64,000 nt of DNA from Anseranas semipalmata (GCA_013399115.1 VXAA01004296.1:802766-866765), one strand, 5' to 3'. Counted from the stretch's first letter, positions 29,192 to 43,356 are shown. Notes: generated by a model not told the origin, from the letters alone. Program-made: numbers and translations.

Positions 29192-32100
29192 CAAGCGACT
29201 TGTTCTTTTGGCTTATCTGCTAAAATGGAAGGGGTTCACAGCTGAGGATTAGATGAAATTGCCATCAAAACCCGGTAGGAAGAAAGCACTTCAGATGGGT
29301 GTGAAATATGCTTGAGCAGAAGAGGAAAACCAAGGGAAAAGTTGAGGAAGAGGGGAGGGTGTACAACATGTAAGCACAGCTAGGTGAGTCTGTGCTATGG
29401 AGTGAGGGGGCACTTAGGGGACCATACAAGTAACAGTCACCATATACGCCTGGCAATACCCTGCCTTCATTACAAGGGATTTTGAGGCCGCTTTACTCAT
29501 GGTTAGCATTGTTTAAGAAATTGCTTCACTGTGCTCCTTTGCAAGCATTCAGACACACACACGCACACATGTGGGGAACTGAATAAACTGAGGCTCAGTA
29601 TGTCTGGATCTGACCTGAAGCATACAGAGGTTAATGGAAAAAGTCCTGTTGATTTCAGCAATCTTTGCATCATCTCTGCTTGAACTGGCAAAACCTGAAC
29701 ACCATGCTGATGGTGGCATGGGGAACAGAGCTCCCATTTGACTCCCTGCCCCACGTTTCCATCCCTAGGTTGTGCTCCCTTTCTAGCAATGCTTTTGTTC
29801 TCGGGTTTCAAAGAGCTGAATTAGTTGCCACAGACAGCCCCCAGTAATTAACGTCTGAGCAAAAATATGACATTTCTTTCGAACTTTCAAGTCATGATAA
29901 GAGCTGGAGAGCAATTTTATGACTGTTTGCAATATGTATTTTCAGGTTAACTCTTCAAACAACTTCATAATGAGCTGATTTTTCAGAATATTTAATGGAG
30001 ATTAATACATGCTTGTCCAGCTCTTTGCATGCAGGAAGATTCTTTTTAACTGTGTTCTTTTTTTTTGTGGTGAATTAACTTCTATAATATAAAGCATGTG
30101 GTCAAACCTAAGATATATATGCATCAACATAATTTAAACTTCATTTTGCATAGATAAATAATGGTTCTTGGGGCAGGACATTCTGCAGTGTAGTATTAGC
30201 ATTAGCATAAAGCAGATGTTTGTGGCTGAATTATGATTCCTTGGAAAAGTGGAATGGTGAGGCTGGAAACAACTCTGCAATAATTAATGGCCATTTCACC
30301 ATAAAAAGTTCCTGCTTGCGTAAAACTGCTCCGTATCTTCTGAGAGAAAAAGAGATGAATAATTGCTGTGAGCCACAATGGAAAGCCAGTCTTCCAAATA
30401 ATTAAAAGCCAGTTGCAATCTTAAGCAGGAAGTGTCACTCATCAACTGAAAAGTATCAACCTAGTAATTAACATATACATTTTTCTGTCTGCACAGAGCT
30501 TTAAAAGAGCACTCAGCACCTACTGAGGGTTTTTCTGTTGCTAGGATTTCACCTTGAGAAAGCTATTTGCTTCCAGCTTCCCTTTATTTGCCTTAATTCA
30601 CAACTGTAGTCCCTTTACTGCAGAAAGCAATATGGGCACACACACATGCTTCCTCCTTGAATTAAATGCACCCCTCATCCTGTGAGGTCCAAAAATTGGA
30701 AAACGTTTTAGAGCTGTACATCATTTGTGAACTGCACTCTCTCTTGATTATCGTAACCATATTCTCCCTGGCCTCTCAATTCCGCCACCCCCCCATCTGC
30801 AGTTTCTTAAGTGCTGTTGGATCTACATTTGTGTTTTGAATCCCTAACCCACATCCTCCACTACTAAGGAGGGATTTGAGATTCATCATGAGTCACAAGC
30901 CACCTAAAGATGTGTAATCACAACTCTGCTTGTTGGGAGGGGATGGAAACAAAGAAGTTGCTTGTGTGGGAGAAAGGAACCTCCTCTGAGTGTAAACTGG
31001 ACGACACCCTTTTCCATTTCCTTTTCTACTTGCAATAAAAATTGTTTCTGGTGTTTCTGACTAGACGATTAGGAACAGCAAAAGGTAAACTGCCTAAAAC
31101 ATTTTTTCTCAGGCTCTTGAATCAGGTAGCTAGATGAAATCATTGAGGAACAAGAACAAGTAGAGCAGTGTCATCTGCGGGCTTTGCCATCCCACACTGG
31201 CTCCGCTGCTCTGAGAGAACCACTACGACCAAAGCCTATTCACTGAAGCAAACTAAACCACAGGGCAGAGTTAAATGGGAAGGCTTGCTGCAGGCAGAAC
31301 ACATCTTCCTTTAAATGGCCAGTATCCTGTCTATTCCAACACGCAATGTGATAGAAGCTGACGTAAGAAAACACCGAGAATCAAGGGCATTGCTTTCCAT
31401 GCAAACAGAGAACAAATCTCTTGGAGGATCTGAGATCCTTTTGGACTTTCCAAGAATATTTCTCATTTTAGGTGAAATGTATTAACTTATTATCTCCTAC
31501 CACGGTCCCAAAATTATTTGGGGCTGATGGACCACACTGATCTCTTCCCACATAAACCAACCAGAGTGGCAAATGACATAGCATGTTAAGTTTGAAATAT
31601 TGTCTTTGACCATTTTTATCTAGCTGTCATGTAACTTCTGGTAAACTTGAAACAGTTACCTACATCCCAAGTCATGGCAGTCCTGGCTCTGTATGCAGAA
31701 ATCATTTGGAATTCCACAGCCCACTTTAGTGGGAACAGTGTCCCAGTTCTCCCAGTTTAAATGCCAATTTTCGTATCCAAACTATTATTTTGGGGCATCT
31801 TATTAAGCATTCAAAAGGGACTTTGGAGATTTTACTGCTAACTGGAGCTTTTAAATTTCATGTTGAATGCTTAAGATATCTGTATGTGTATTATTTTGCA
31901 CAGGTGTAAGAAGCTGATTATTTTTTTTCCTGTATTGCTTCCACACCCATAAAGGAGAAATGTATTCCTTAGCTCTTAATGTTTAATTGAGAATGTAATT
32001 TTTCTCTCTTTCCCAGTAAAGAATAACCTCCCTACATCCCAATCCCACTTATTAAACTGGCCACAGTATTGACTTATCACAGAAAAACGTAACTGATGGC

Positions 32101-33690
32101 TATCAGGAATCACTGTGCATCGCGCATGGCTGCCAGACCCAGAGGCTGTGCGGAAGGAGCGCATAGTCCACAGAACGAGGGGGATGAACTCCCATCTGTA
32201 AAAACACTGATTTAGATATTAGCACTTGGATACATATCCATGCTTCTGTCTGCTTATCAGCCCCTCACATCCTTCTGAGACTTTGATAATCAGTACCTTC
32301 AGATTAATAAATGCCTATGAATTAACCAGAACACAGTTCTATAGCAGTTTGAGAAACTATTTGTTTCTAAAATCTCGGGTTGATTTGAGAATAAAGACTT
32401 TTTTAAAATTTTGATATCCACAGAAGGTGGATACTTTTGATGAAAGGATCAAAAGACTGTCAAGATTGCATTTACTTTGACTAGTGACAAAAACATAGTC
32501 TGCAATCAAAAGAATGTTGTGTACGAATGTGTATGTCACAAAGACGTACTCTCTATATAGTGCCAGTTGGATATCTTTCATTTAAATGGGTTTTAATGAT
32601 TAAGTTCCATCTAAATGCTGAAATTAACTCCAGTTCGTTTCAGATCAGTTTGGCGTCAATCTGTGATAGTTAGAATTGATGGCTTCCTGCTCTGAAGATG
32701 TTGTTTCTCATATAGATTGTAGCTTGGTCAAGCTAATGGCTGGCTGCTACTGAAAGCCCACTTGCTTTCTCTGCTTTCATTATGCCAGCACTGGCATTCA
32801 TTTGACACTCCTCTGTATCAGGACTTTCACAGAATTATCTTTATATTGGCTTAGCTTGCTGAACTTGTTCATCACAGCATCAGACAAGAACCAGAGATGG
32901 TGCAAAAATGGAGAGAGGAGGCTGCTGGTGTGCACAGCGACACGGTGCCATGCTTTGGTGTCACTGTAATTTCAGCTTAGCTGGAGAGTAAAACTGCATC
33001 CTCATCCCCTTCTGTGCACTGTGACTCCTCTGAGTCACCTGCACCTCTGTTACAGGACTCTCACACTGTCCCTTCTGGCTGAGCTCTCACAGTCCCCTTT
33101 GGGACCATTTGTAAGTGTGCATCAAGGGAAACGTACTGCAGCCCACGGGCCAGGCTTGGCACTGGCACCAGAGACAAGAACATGGACTGCAATCTCCACG
33201 TGGCACTCTGGCAGCTCAGGCAGAGGCAGGCAAATGCTGAAGCAATGTGAACAGAAACATTTCTGTTTTGCAATGTTAACATGTGAAGGTTTACGTAAAA
33301 TAGAGAAGTAAAAAAACTTTCAAATTGAATTTATTTCCAGAACCTTGCAACCCACAATAAAACCTGATATTTCCACATCCTTTCTGATTTAGGGGAAAAG
33401 AAAAAAAAAACAAAACAAACATTTTTTTGAAATAACTAGTTTTCCTCCAGGTCCCAATGACCTTTTCTTAATATATGTTACCAGATCCCTGATATGAGCT
33501 TCATCTGAACACACCTCATCAGCTGGGACTCAAGTAATACACCAGGGAGACTAGTAACAAAATGCTGGACATGTGTCTGTCCCTTGCTATTTATAAGCAG
33601 TTAATTTATCACCATCTTTAAAAAACTGCAGTCCTAAAAAAATCCAGAGAAGCAAATGCCTGTATATGTGCCTGGAAAATATCAAAAGAA

Positions 33691-33710
33691 CAAAACAAAA
33701 CAAAACAAAA
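33691..33710. repeat. CAAAA pentanucleotide repeat (4 units)
   Basis: Four perfect CAAAA units, preceded by a partial unit. Confidence 0.85.
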
Positions 33711-34923
33711 TGGGAAAATGGTTTAATTTAATTAAAATCTATTTAGTCATTTCCTCAACTAAGTTTCTTTGATGAAAAATTGAATTATTCCTTAGACACC
33801 TTCCAGAAATAGAAAGATGCTACCCTCCACAGTGACGCACTTGTAGTGTGAGAATAAACTCCCTTGATACATATACCTGTCATGGAAAATCTAATAAGCA
33901 GACAAAAGGATGAACTACCTCCTAAAATGTTTGTCCTCTTCTAGATTAATGGCACAATGTTATTGCCTGCAAATGATAGAAAAGCTAGCAGAATTCAGAG
34001 CTTGGGAACAACTTTTGCTGTTGGTAAAATATGCTATTAAATAATTCACAATTCCAGTTCAGTTTGATCTCTGATTAATATCGGAGGAAACAGAAATTGT
34101 GTTCACTTTCTTCTACTCCTTCCCAGCTGTATTTGACCATTCATTTTTCTAGCACGCCATTTGCTCCAGTTCCAATTTAGCCTGTCATCTAAACAAAGAA
34201 CAACTCCTCTGCCTGCAGTCTGCAAAAACAGATTTCATTTTTCATTTTCAGTGAAAAGCCAGAAATTCTTTAAGCATGACCTGGAAAGAAGAAACAGAAG
34301 TACAAATACCAGAAGCCAGGATGTGCTTTCTAAGATCCACTGACTGAAATTATCTGAGGCCAACTCAATTTTGGTCTGCTTGTCTTAGGGAGAAAAGGGG
34401 TGCAAGTGTAGTAAGCAGGTAAAACTCAGAAGGAGTTAGGCACCTAATCTTCCTGTGAATCCCAGACTTTATCATGAAAGACAGTTCATTCATTTAACAC
34501 AGGATCTATCCAATTTGTGTCACAGTGCCTACTAAATGCCTTAGAGCAGTAAGACTGATATTTGCAGAAACATTAATCTATTTTTCACCCTGGGAAGTGG
34601 GGACTTAGGGTTTTGGTACTGGGCAACAACAGCTGTGAAAATGAGACTCATACAGAGATTAGCTCATGCCACAATTTAAGTTTTGGCATAAATACTCTGT
34701 ATTAGGCTGTCCCCAGTTCATTCAGTGCTACCTACACAACACAAGTTACATCTGGACTGAAAGACAGCAACCCAGAATATGGGAATGGAGCAAAGATGTT
34801 GTGGGAAAGGCCTGGAGGAGGATGGTTTTGCTTCTGCTGTGCTTGGCATGAGCATCTGCAGCATCATAACAGCGCTTCTTGTACTGTGTATGTCATTTCC
34901 ACTGCATTTGCTGCCTTCATCCA

Positions 34924-34944
34924 AACCAGACACTGTGTCTGGTT
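34924..34944. repeat. Short inverted repeat, 10-base arms
   Basis: AACCAGACAC and its exact reverse complement, separated by a single T. Each arm contains a CAGAC/GTCTG Smad-type core. Confidence 0.8.
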
Positions 34945-36312
34945 GTGTCTGTTTAAAGACAGTGAGAGATGGGAAACAAGTGGGAAATGACTGCTCCAAC
35001 AGGTAAACATTTCAGTGACAGAGACAATAACCAAGACTGAATCCAAAACCCAAGGGAACAGCTCTGACAGTAAATGAAGATCCGATTTATACATTCCTGT
35101 CTGCAATTCTAATGACTTCATCACTATGATATCTAGACATCATGCATAACTTGGAAAGAAGCAGCTGACTCTCATTTCTGTTTTCAAACTTTTTTTAAAC
35201 TGAGATGAAGCATCTTGGTGGTTTGTTCCTGGTTACCATGTCACTCTTGTTGTAGGAAAAACCTTGCTTAAAAAAAGGACCTCTTTTGCATTGGGTTTCT
35301 AGAAGAAAATAACCCATTCTGATCCTTCACGATAAAGGGGCTTCTGATAGAGGATCATTTTACTACAATCTCTGAAAGTTTCTATGCTGCCAATTGCAGC
35401 ATTCCTGTCTATCACAGCTGTCAAGGTAGCTTAGAAGCTCTCCAGGAGAGCTTGCCTCTTGCTCACTGAGGCCTTTATATTACCAAGGTATAAAACAAAG
35501 CAACATTCATATCCTGACTCATCAGTGTTGTTGTTGATTCAGTATACATGATGGAAGAACAAAATGAGGGCACTGGGGACTCTACCTGCAACAGCACAGG
35601 GATCAGCACTGAACACCTATGCATGATCCATCTCTGCTCTCTGACCATGCTCTGCTTCTGTCCATGCAGAACATGGTAACAGTTGGTTGGATCATCATCA
35701 TAACACAAAGTCCTGGCTTCAGCTCAGGGTTGGGGTGGTTCACACTGCTCTGAAATGCATACATTACTGCTGCTGTAACTAGATAAGCCTCCCAAGACCT
35801 CCATGAGTGATAGTAAAATTAGGATTAAATGAGGAAATAGATTATAAAGATGATAGCTGATCTGTGTATTAATGATCCATCTATCTCCAAGAGAGTGCAA
35901 TAAGCACTGATCGAGTTGGATTAAAATGAGTCTCTACAGCTACATTTTACACCAAAGTTACAGGGCTAGATAAGACATCACAGAGTGGTTAAATACACCT
36001 CCCTCTCTGGCTCCAAGTCATGTTCAAGCACACCTAGCCTCTTCATGGCATATATTTCCCTAACCTCTCCACAAGAACTTTTTCAAATGATGAGGGACTG
36101 TACAATTTCACAAATGGACCTTGCTGAACACTTTTCCAAGATGCAGAGCCTCATTTCTCCATGATGAGTTACTAAGCTGCTCCACTAGCAAATGGAAAAG
36201 GAGAAACCCTGTCACTGTTCCAATGCTCCCAACTAAATTAAGATTTATGCACCTAACCTGTATTTATTTTGATTGGAAAGCCGAGGACCATGGAGATATC
36301 AGAGGAACACAG

Positions 36313-36360
36313 ACAATAATAACAACAATAACAACAACAACAACAATAATAATAATAATA
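36313..36360. repeat. AAC/AAT microsatellite
   Basis: About 16 trinucleotide units, an interrupted mixture of AAC and AAT ending in a pure AAT run. Confidence 0.9.
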
Positions 36361-38190
36361 CCTCTTCAGGATTCTCTATTTTTTAAAATACCCTTAAAGC
36401 TGATGCTACCTGCCACTTAATGTTTTCATAAATGTAAAGTCTTTATACAGAATCTTATGATTACTAAGAAGCAGAAGGTGAAAGAGAATCTAGGCTTCAG
36501 AACATATTTAATAGGACTAAAAATCAGTGGGGCCATAACGAAAAGTCTCAAACTCCACTTTCATTGATCATCTTGTAGCATGCTTATGAGTCATGCCAAC
36601 TCTTCAACATGCTGTCCAAAGTAGATTCACGAGTTTTTCCAAAATAAATGATTCTGCGTGTCTTTTAAAGGCCACTTGGGCACCACAAAATGTGCTTTCA
36701 CAGAGGAATTAGCTTTATTGTAAAGCCCTGGGCAGCAGTTTGAGAATGGCGTGGGATAGACATTCATACCGTTTTACCAGAATTTATGGTAAGAACCGCG
36801 TTAGTAAGAACAGTGACCTGTTACATCAGCATTCATGAGTGAATTCAGATCAAATATTAAAGAGATGTAACAATACCATAACACAGGTCAGACAAAATTA
36901 AACTAGAAAATTCTAGCAGATGTGGCAAACAGGAGCTCTGATGCATTGGCAGATGCACAGATCGAGAATGAAAAGTGTTTGCCTCCAAGTTTGTCTAAAA
37001 ATATTGATTTGAACAAATACGATATTGAAAAAGTGAGGTTTAACCTGCTGCAAGTCTGAATTGAATACTTAGCTAAACTCTACTGCCAGCATTATGAGCT
37101 GTAGCTGATAGCAATAAAATAAATCCTTGTTTACCACTCTGTGAATCATGTCTGACATGTCTTATTGGAACCATTTCATATTTGATAAAATGTTTGCTGT
37201 TCCAGTTTTGAGTGCTGATGTTAAATTAATGACTCACCTCAATAAAACATCAACCACTTGTAAGAGGAGTTGCTATTTCCTGTTCTGGTTGGCTGACTTG
37301 TATACCCAGTGATGTAAAACCACTGTTCTGAAAATCCACCTATGTTGTACTTTTCTGTTGCATCCACTACACCATAGCGGAAGAACTAGATCCTGTCTTA
37401 CAGTCACTCAGGCCAAAAGTGACAAGAAGGGGTCAACAAAGCTACTTCGTTAGAGGACTTACGACACCAGCCAGTCCCAGCAGCACCACGCTGTGTATGG
37501 GAAAAGGGTGAACCTGGAGGTCTTGGGGCTCCTTGGAGCTACATGGGCATGTATGTGCAAGAGCGGACCCAGGGCTACTCTGAAGAGACAATAGGATTCT
37601 GGAGGTCCCCGACATTGGAAAGAATAACACTAGCATTTAGTCCAGCTTGCCAGAGCCAGTGAGAAGGGACAGGTTTTTCAGTACGGAACATAAAAGCTGA
37701 AAGATGGAGGGACCTGGAGCATCAGACAGCTTCCCTATCTCTTTCAAACTCAGTCCTTTGGCTCTGGTTTCCTTTGCCAATGAAATATGAAATATTACAG
37801 GAATTCTTTCATTTAAAGCTGATCATTTTCACCCCAATCCAGCTCCCACAGTCGATGCATCACGTTTATTAGAGTTGAATGTGGAAATTATTCTGCAGAA
37901 CACTGCAAATAGCCTCAGGTAGTACTGTGATAAGCCAGCCCATCAGACAAAACAGAGACAAGCAGTCAGAGAAAACTGAAAATGCTGAAAGTAGCTTTCT
38001 ATTTCTTTCATTTGTGGGTATGTGAACAAACGTTTTTATGTATGCTAGAGACATAGGTACCCACTGAAAAGGCTTTAGATCCTGGGTCTTCTGTATTAGA
38101 GTTTACTTAATCTTTTTTTCTAAACAAGGCAGTTGGTCTTCAAAAATTTATCCAAGAAAAATTTTAAAAGTAAAATGCTCATCCACTTAC

Positions 38191-38255
38191 GTTCCAGTCT
38201 ATAGTAACAAAGAAAGGGTGACGTTTAATTTCTTCCACTCCATCGAATCCAGCAC
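38191..38255 (-). CDS. RPS6KA2: RSK3 exon: end of N-terminal kinase domain
   Basis: 65 bases. Two bases complete Gly of RLG, followed by [20 protein letters not shown] and N. The motif IKRHPFF, conserved in AGC kinases, marks the end of the catalytic domain. Acceptor CTCTTGTCAG, donor GTAAG. Phe in AGFDG is Ile in the mammalian sequence I remember. Confidence 0.95.
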
Positions 38256-39849
38256 CTGACAAGAGAAAGAAAAATTCAAAATAAAGTCATGCGTAGTAGA
38301 ATGCTGCATGACATCTCTTCTCCAGCTTTCCTCCTCATACCCTCTTTTTCTCTGACAGAGCCAGAATCACCATCTAAAATTTTCTTCTAGTCAAGAAAGC
38401 CTGAACAGTACAACTGCCACAACAGTACAAACAACTATAAATGCAGACAATGGCACTTCATTAGTAGAAATTTGATGACTGAGGGTTTTTTCTTTTTCTT
38501 TAAGTGAGGCTGGTGCCAAGGCTGCTCTCTTCAGGCTTTAGATGAGACATGAGATTTCAGCTGCAGCAGACTGCAGGCACCAGCAAGGCCAGGAGAGGCC
38601 CCAAAACGTCCCGATGTTCCAGCAAGGCTAATGCTGCCTGCTGCCACCAACAGCAGATCCCCTGTTCGCACTGATTATCAAATCTTCTCTAATCACCCGT
38701 TCTCCACAGGCAGGGAAAACTGTTCAGACTCAGAATATCAAAAGGCTCCAAGTGATTTCAAATAAGTCAGGGTTTTAGGTTCCCCCTTTTCAAATACCAT
38801 CTTCAAATTTGCATGAGTACTAAAATCATCACTCTCAGTGGTATCTTTCCTTCACTGGTAATATTGTTAAATTTCTCTTACATTACTCTATTGGAAATTT
38901 AAGGAAACTCCTTTGAGATCTGGTAATGAATCTAATCTAAAAAGATTGCTTTTTTTTTCTTCCTTTAGTTGTATTTATTTGATTCAATACCACTACAAAA
39001 ACCAACAGGTGCTTGGTAATAATTAAGCAACTGTCAGAGATGACTTAGCATTCCATTTTGGAGGGGTTGATTTGACTTTATTAATAGCACTTTTCATTTT
39101 TTCAGTAGGAGAAATAACATCTGGAAGCAAAGGCTTCACATTTCAGTTTTGAAACCAGTTCCTGAAAGGTACCCAGCACTTCTTTACACGGATGCTTAGC
39201 ATCCTTGACTCCCCAAAGGACCCAGGATTAAGCACCTTGCAAAAAGCACTCAGCACCTCAGAGGACAGCTTTTTAAATGCAGTAGTTGTACTTCCCAAAG
39301 ATCAACATTACAAGCAGTTTTAGAAAGGTCTTGTCAACTCAGGCTTGTGTAAAATGTGACATCTGCTCTCCTTGTGTACAAGACATCACCAATGTTTGCC
39401 AAAATGCACTGACCAGGAACGGCTTCCTACAGCCTGCTTAATGTTCACTGATGAATGGATATGAAAAACAAACACTCTGAGAACATAACAAGCAGGATTA
39501 TGTCAGGCCTGCTGGGTAATAACTCAAAAGGAATGCTGGTCTGATTACTTCCCCATCCTGGTAATCTTATAGTATAGACAAATATAAGTGATGCACATGA
39601 GGATAAACAATCCTAGCTTGGCATACAAAATTATATGCTGTGAGGTGACCCTCCCCAAGCAGGAGTGAGGTCTTTGGGTTATGATGGACAGTTCTAGGAA
39701 AACACACCGTGAAATCAAATCTTAGAGAGAGAAAAAAGGACAAAAGGTAGAACATCATTATATCACTGTATGAGTCTGTTGTATACCCGTGACATGAGTG
39801 TGGAATGTAGTTGATTCCCTCACCTAGAGAAGTTTTTAGAGGTAGGAAA

Positions 39850-40340
39850 AATCAAAGCAGGGCAACAGTGAAGGGTATGGAACGACTGAGTAGGCTGGGA
39901 CCTTTTAACCTGGAAACAGATGACTGAAGAGGGTATATGACAGATCTGAAAAGTCATGATTGTTTGGAAAGGGGGATAGGGATTAAATGTTCCACATCTT
40001 TTCCTGTACAAGAATTTAGGTCAGCAAATGATTCAGAACAATCTGGAGGTCTTTCCTCAGGCAGCAGCTGGTTGTGTGACATGTGGAATTCCGTGAAAAA
40101 GAGGACGTGGATGCAAAATACTTATTGAGGTTCAGGGGGAGACCAGAAAAGTATGTGGAAAAGACATCTGCTGAAGATTATTTCATTGACAAACCACAAG
40201 AGGTTCAGGAAAACCCTTGCTTGAGCTTAAAGCAGCTGGAAACTGGGAGAGAATTTGGTTGAAGTATAGCATATGCTTACCCTATTCTTGCTCTCCCCAG
40301 AGCAGTTGTTTATGACTTCTGGGTATTGAACAAGAAAATA
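39850..40340 (+). mobile_element. Old CR1 LINE 3' fragment
   Basis: Diverged copy of the CR1 3' region. The blocks CCTTTTAACCTGGAAACAGA, GAAGAGGGTATATGACAG, ATGTGGAATTCCGTG and GCAGCTGGAAACTGGGAG occur in the order found in the old amniote CR1 consensus as I remember it. It lacks the terminal part. No open frame is preserved. Ends are approximate. Confidence 0.7.
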
Positions 40341-42876
40341 CTAAGACTTACATAGTAATACGACTTGTTTTATTTCTTCCTTAGCATAGTTTTCCCATGC
40401 ACAGTCTACAGTCTGTATAGATAACCCTGGCAGATTCATTCTGATTTCAGCAATGCTAACAGAAACATGAAACCAACACAGTTGCTCTGAAGAAAATTAC
40501 ATTAAACAACTCTTCAAAGAAGAAATACCTGTGAAAAATGCCTTGTGTTCAGTGGTGGCGATTGGAAACTTTCTAATGTGCAGTGGATGTTCTTTACTAA
40601 ATGAGGATGAAACCCAAGTGCCAAACTGTTTTTAAAGGACTAGGATAAATGCTAGAGACACTCGAAGTTACTGGCAGCTTTCCTTAGGCTGAGGATAACT
40701 GCTGATGCATTCGATCTTCTCTGCTCTGTTCCTACCCCACTGTTTCACGTTTCTCTCTGTTGTAGGCTTCATGATACATCATTGTGTGATGGGAATGACC
40801 CCCCTTTTTCAGATGATCTACTATTTGAAACCCACACTTTTTTGCTACTGTTTTTGTTCTTTTCTGCAAAAACACAGAAGTCAGAACCAAGGAAAAAGCC
40901 CACCCATAGCTACTTCTATTTGTGGAGGACTAAAGTGTGCAGTAAGGAATGTAGCATGCAGTTGACATGGGTATTTGTTTGAAAAATTAGCATTTCCCAC
41001 TTGGGGCCACCTTGGAGCTCTGGCACAGAAAGAGTACGTTGTTGGGAATGTCATGGCTTGACTCCATCTCTGGCTAGCTTAATGTATTAAAGAGATTTAG
41101 GATGGTAATAGCCTAATTTTGCAAAGAACGAAGGACTTCTAATTCACAGCAGCTGATTTTACAACATAGAGAGGATTCAGTCCTTCCTGCAGTTTTTATT
41201 CCCTGATCTTCCCTGCAGTGAGATCTGCTGGTGTAGCCCTCAGCTCCCTCTTGGCCCCTGTGCTCTGGCTGCAGGCAGTGGCTTGTGACCAGGTCCCCTC
41301 CAAAACAGGAGGAGGGACGCGGCCCAAGGGCATGTTCAGGGACAGCTCTGGGAGCCCCCAGGGGCCATCCTGACCCTGTGTGGGAGTCAAAGGGAGAAGT
41401 CACAGTGTTAGGTACTTACAGTGCAGCCTCTCTGGATTTGCTCTGCAAGTTTGGGCCATCTACAAATCTACAGCGATACTAGAAAGAGATGTGCTCTCAC
41501 AGAGAAAAGAAGCCCAGAAGAGGTCCCATCCGGATTGTCCTGCTTCATGGGGGTGGACAGTTCTTGGAATAGAGATGAGGACTGAGCAGGCTGCTGAAGT
41601 GCAGCATATGCAGCGTGTGGTGCCACACACCATGACCACACACCTGCCACCTTCCTCTAGTTTTCTACTTTTTTTTTTTTAACTTCACTTTAACTACAAT
41701 TTTGTAAACAGTCCCATCTGTGAAGAATAATCTGCACAATCAAACCTATTGCCTGCAAGTGCTCCTACATGCTATACAGTCCCACAAGGGTCCAAGATGA
41801 TAAATAATGCTTTCAGATCTAATTGCCAGTTTAAACACATTATAGAGTGCAAGGATTTATATAAAAGTAGCCTCATGTTAATAAGCAAGAACTTAATTAT
41901 CTAAGATTGTTTTATGCCTGTAATAAAAGTGTCTGCATGCAGTAACAGGAGAATGTTTTATTTGTAATTGTTTTTGATTGTTGAGTCATTACAGACAACA
42001 TGAGCCTTGAAATACACTAAGGGGAAAAACGGAGACCTATGAAAGTTGATTATATGAAAATTCAAAATGAGCAGAAGGAGTTTCCAGAATTTTAGTTTCA
42101 GAGAATAAAATTTTAGTGTCTCTACAAATTCATAATCAGGGCCAGACACTTTGAAATTCATTCTAAGGTTTACAAGAAAGACACATAGTCACTCTGATGA
42201 AGGAGAAACTTGTTTTTAAAGCTTGTTGTCTCATAAAATTGAAAAATAAAGTTCTCTATGCATCAAAGCAGAATGTATCTTCCCCAGGAACATAGGACTG
42301 AGGAAAGAATAACCATTTCTTTGACTTCTATGATCAGTCTACTAGCACATGCTTTTATTTATACTTTCTCGGCCAAAATTCTCAATTATGAGGACTCTGG
42401 AACCATTATACTGCTCAGCAGTGTAAGGAGTTCCTGAAATGCTCTTTACATTCATTTATCTACCTGAACAGATCCAGGCCTTAGGGTATGTGAGAATTTG
42501 TCCCTTGCCTAAGTTACTAGCAATGCAATGAACTAACACCTTTATCATACAATTTCCTTTCTGAGATGCTTACACCTTGTTTGCCTTGATATTCCAGTTA
42601 ATCTGTTTTAATAATTTAAAATTACGCCTATCCATAATCTGCAATTTGTTGTATTTAATCAGCGCAATACTACCAAAGCAGAGCTAAGCTGACTATTTGT
42701 ACAGTAGAGTATGTAGGTTCAGAAAAGAACACAGTGCCCATAACAAGAGATGTTAAAGAAAGACTTTCCATTCCTTAAAAATTTGTTATAAAGAATTAGT
42801 ATGGGCACCAAACTTAAAAATAGGATTAGATAAACTGGATCACTAAATTCCTTCTCTGCCTTGTTTTTCTCCCTTC

Positions 42877-42881
42877 AATCC
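42877..42881. repeat. Target-site duplication, left copy (AATCC)
   Basis: Five bases AATCC directly before the LTR, identical to 43473-43477. Retroviral integrases leave 4-6 base duplications, so this fixes the LTR ends. Confidence 0.85.
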
Positions 42882-43127
42882 TGTACTGGGTCTGGCCAGG
42901 ATAGAGTTAACTTTCCCTGCAGCAGCCCTTGTAGCTAGAACAGCGCTGGTATCACACCAATGTTTTGGCTACTGCCGAGCAGTGCTGGCACAGCACCAAG
43001 GCTCTCTCCAGACCCCCCCCAAAGCCAGTAGGTGGGGGTGGGCAAGAAATGGGGAGGGGACATCACCAGGGCAGCTGACCTAAACCAACCAAAGGGATAT
43101 TCCATACCATGTGATGTCACACTCAGC

Positions 43128-43135
43128 AATAAAAG
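43128..43135 (+). promoter_or_regulatory. TATA-like box of the solo LTR
   Basis: AATAAAAG in the middle of the LTR, in the position expected at the U3/R boundary. It could also be read as a polyadenylation signal, but ATTAAA at 43351 fits that role better. Activity is unknown. Confidence 0.45.
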
Positions 43136-43350
43136 CTGGGAAAGGGAAGGAGAAGGGGGGGGCTCTCGTTGCGAAGACGTCTGTCCTTCCGATCAACCAC
43201 TGCGGGTACTGAGGCTCTGCGTCCCAGGACGTAGCCGGGCATCGCTCGTTGGTGGGAGAATCACTTGTTTTCTCTTTTCCTCTGTGCTTGCGCACAGGCT
43301 TTGCTTGTACATATATATATATTTGTTGTTTTTTTTCTTCCTCTTCTCTA

Positions 43351-43356
43351 ATTAAA
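43351..43356 (+). terminator. Polyadenylation signal of the solo LTR
   Basis: ATTAAA followed 12-20 bases later by the CTCAACC block near the presumed R/U5 boundary. On the plus strand only, so it should not end RPS6KA2 transcripts. Confidence 0.5.

Larger units (their letters stand above)
28666..38190 (-). other. RPS6KA2: Intron (9.5 kb)
   Basis: Contains an ancient interspersed-repeat relic (29094-29191), an AT-rich stretch with homeodomain- and octamer-like motifs (29860-30420), a CAAAA repeat (33691-33710), an AAC/AAT repeat (36313-36360) and a perfect short palindrome (34924-34944). No second gene recognised. Confidence 0.8.

Noticed and set aside
31500..31550. GGGGCTGATGGACCACACTGATC as another CR1 end
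   Set aside because: Short similarity only, without the downstream AGTATGG..TTCTTA block.
43032..43355. 107-codon open frame within the solo LTR
   Set aside because: LTRs of this type do not encode proteins; the frame ends in poly-T translation.
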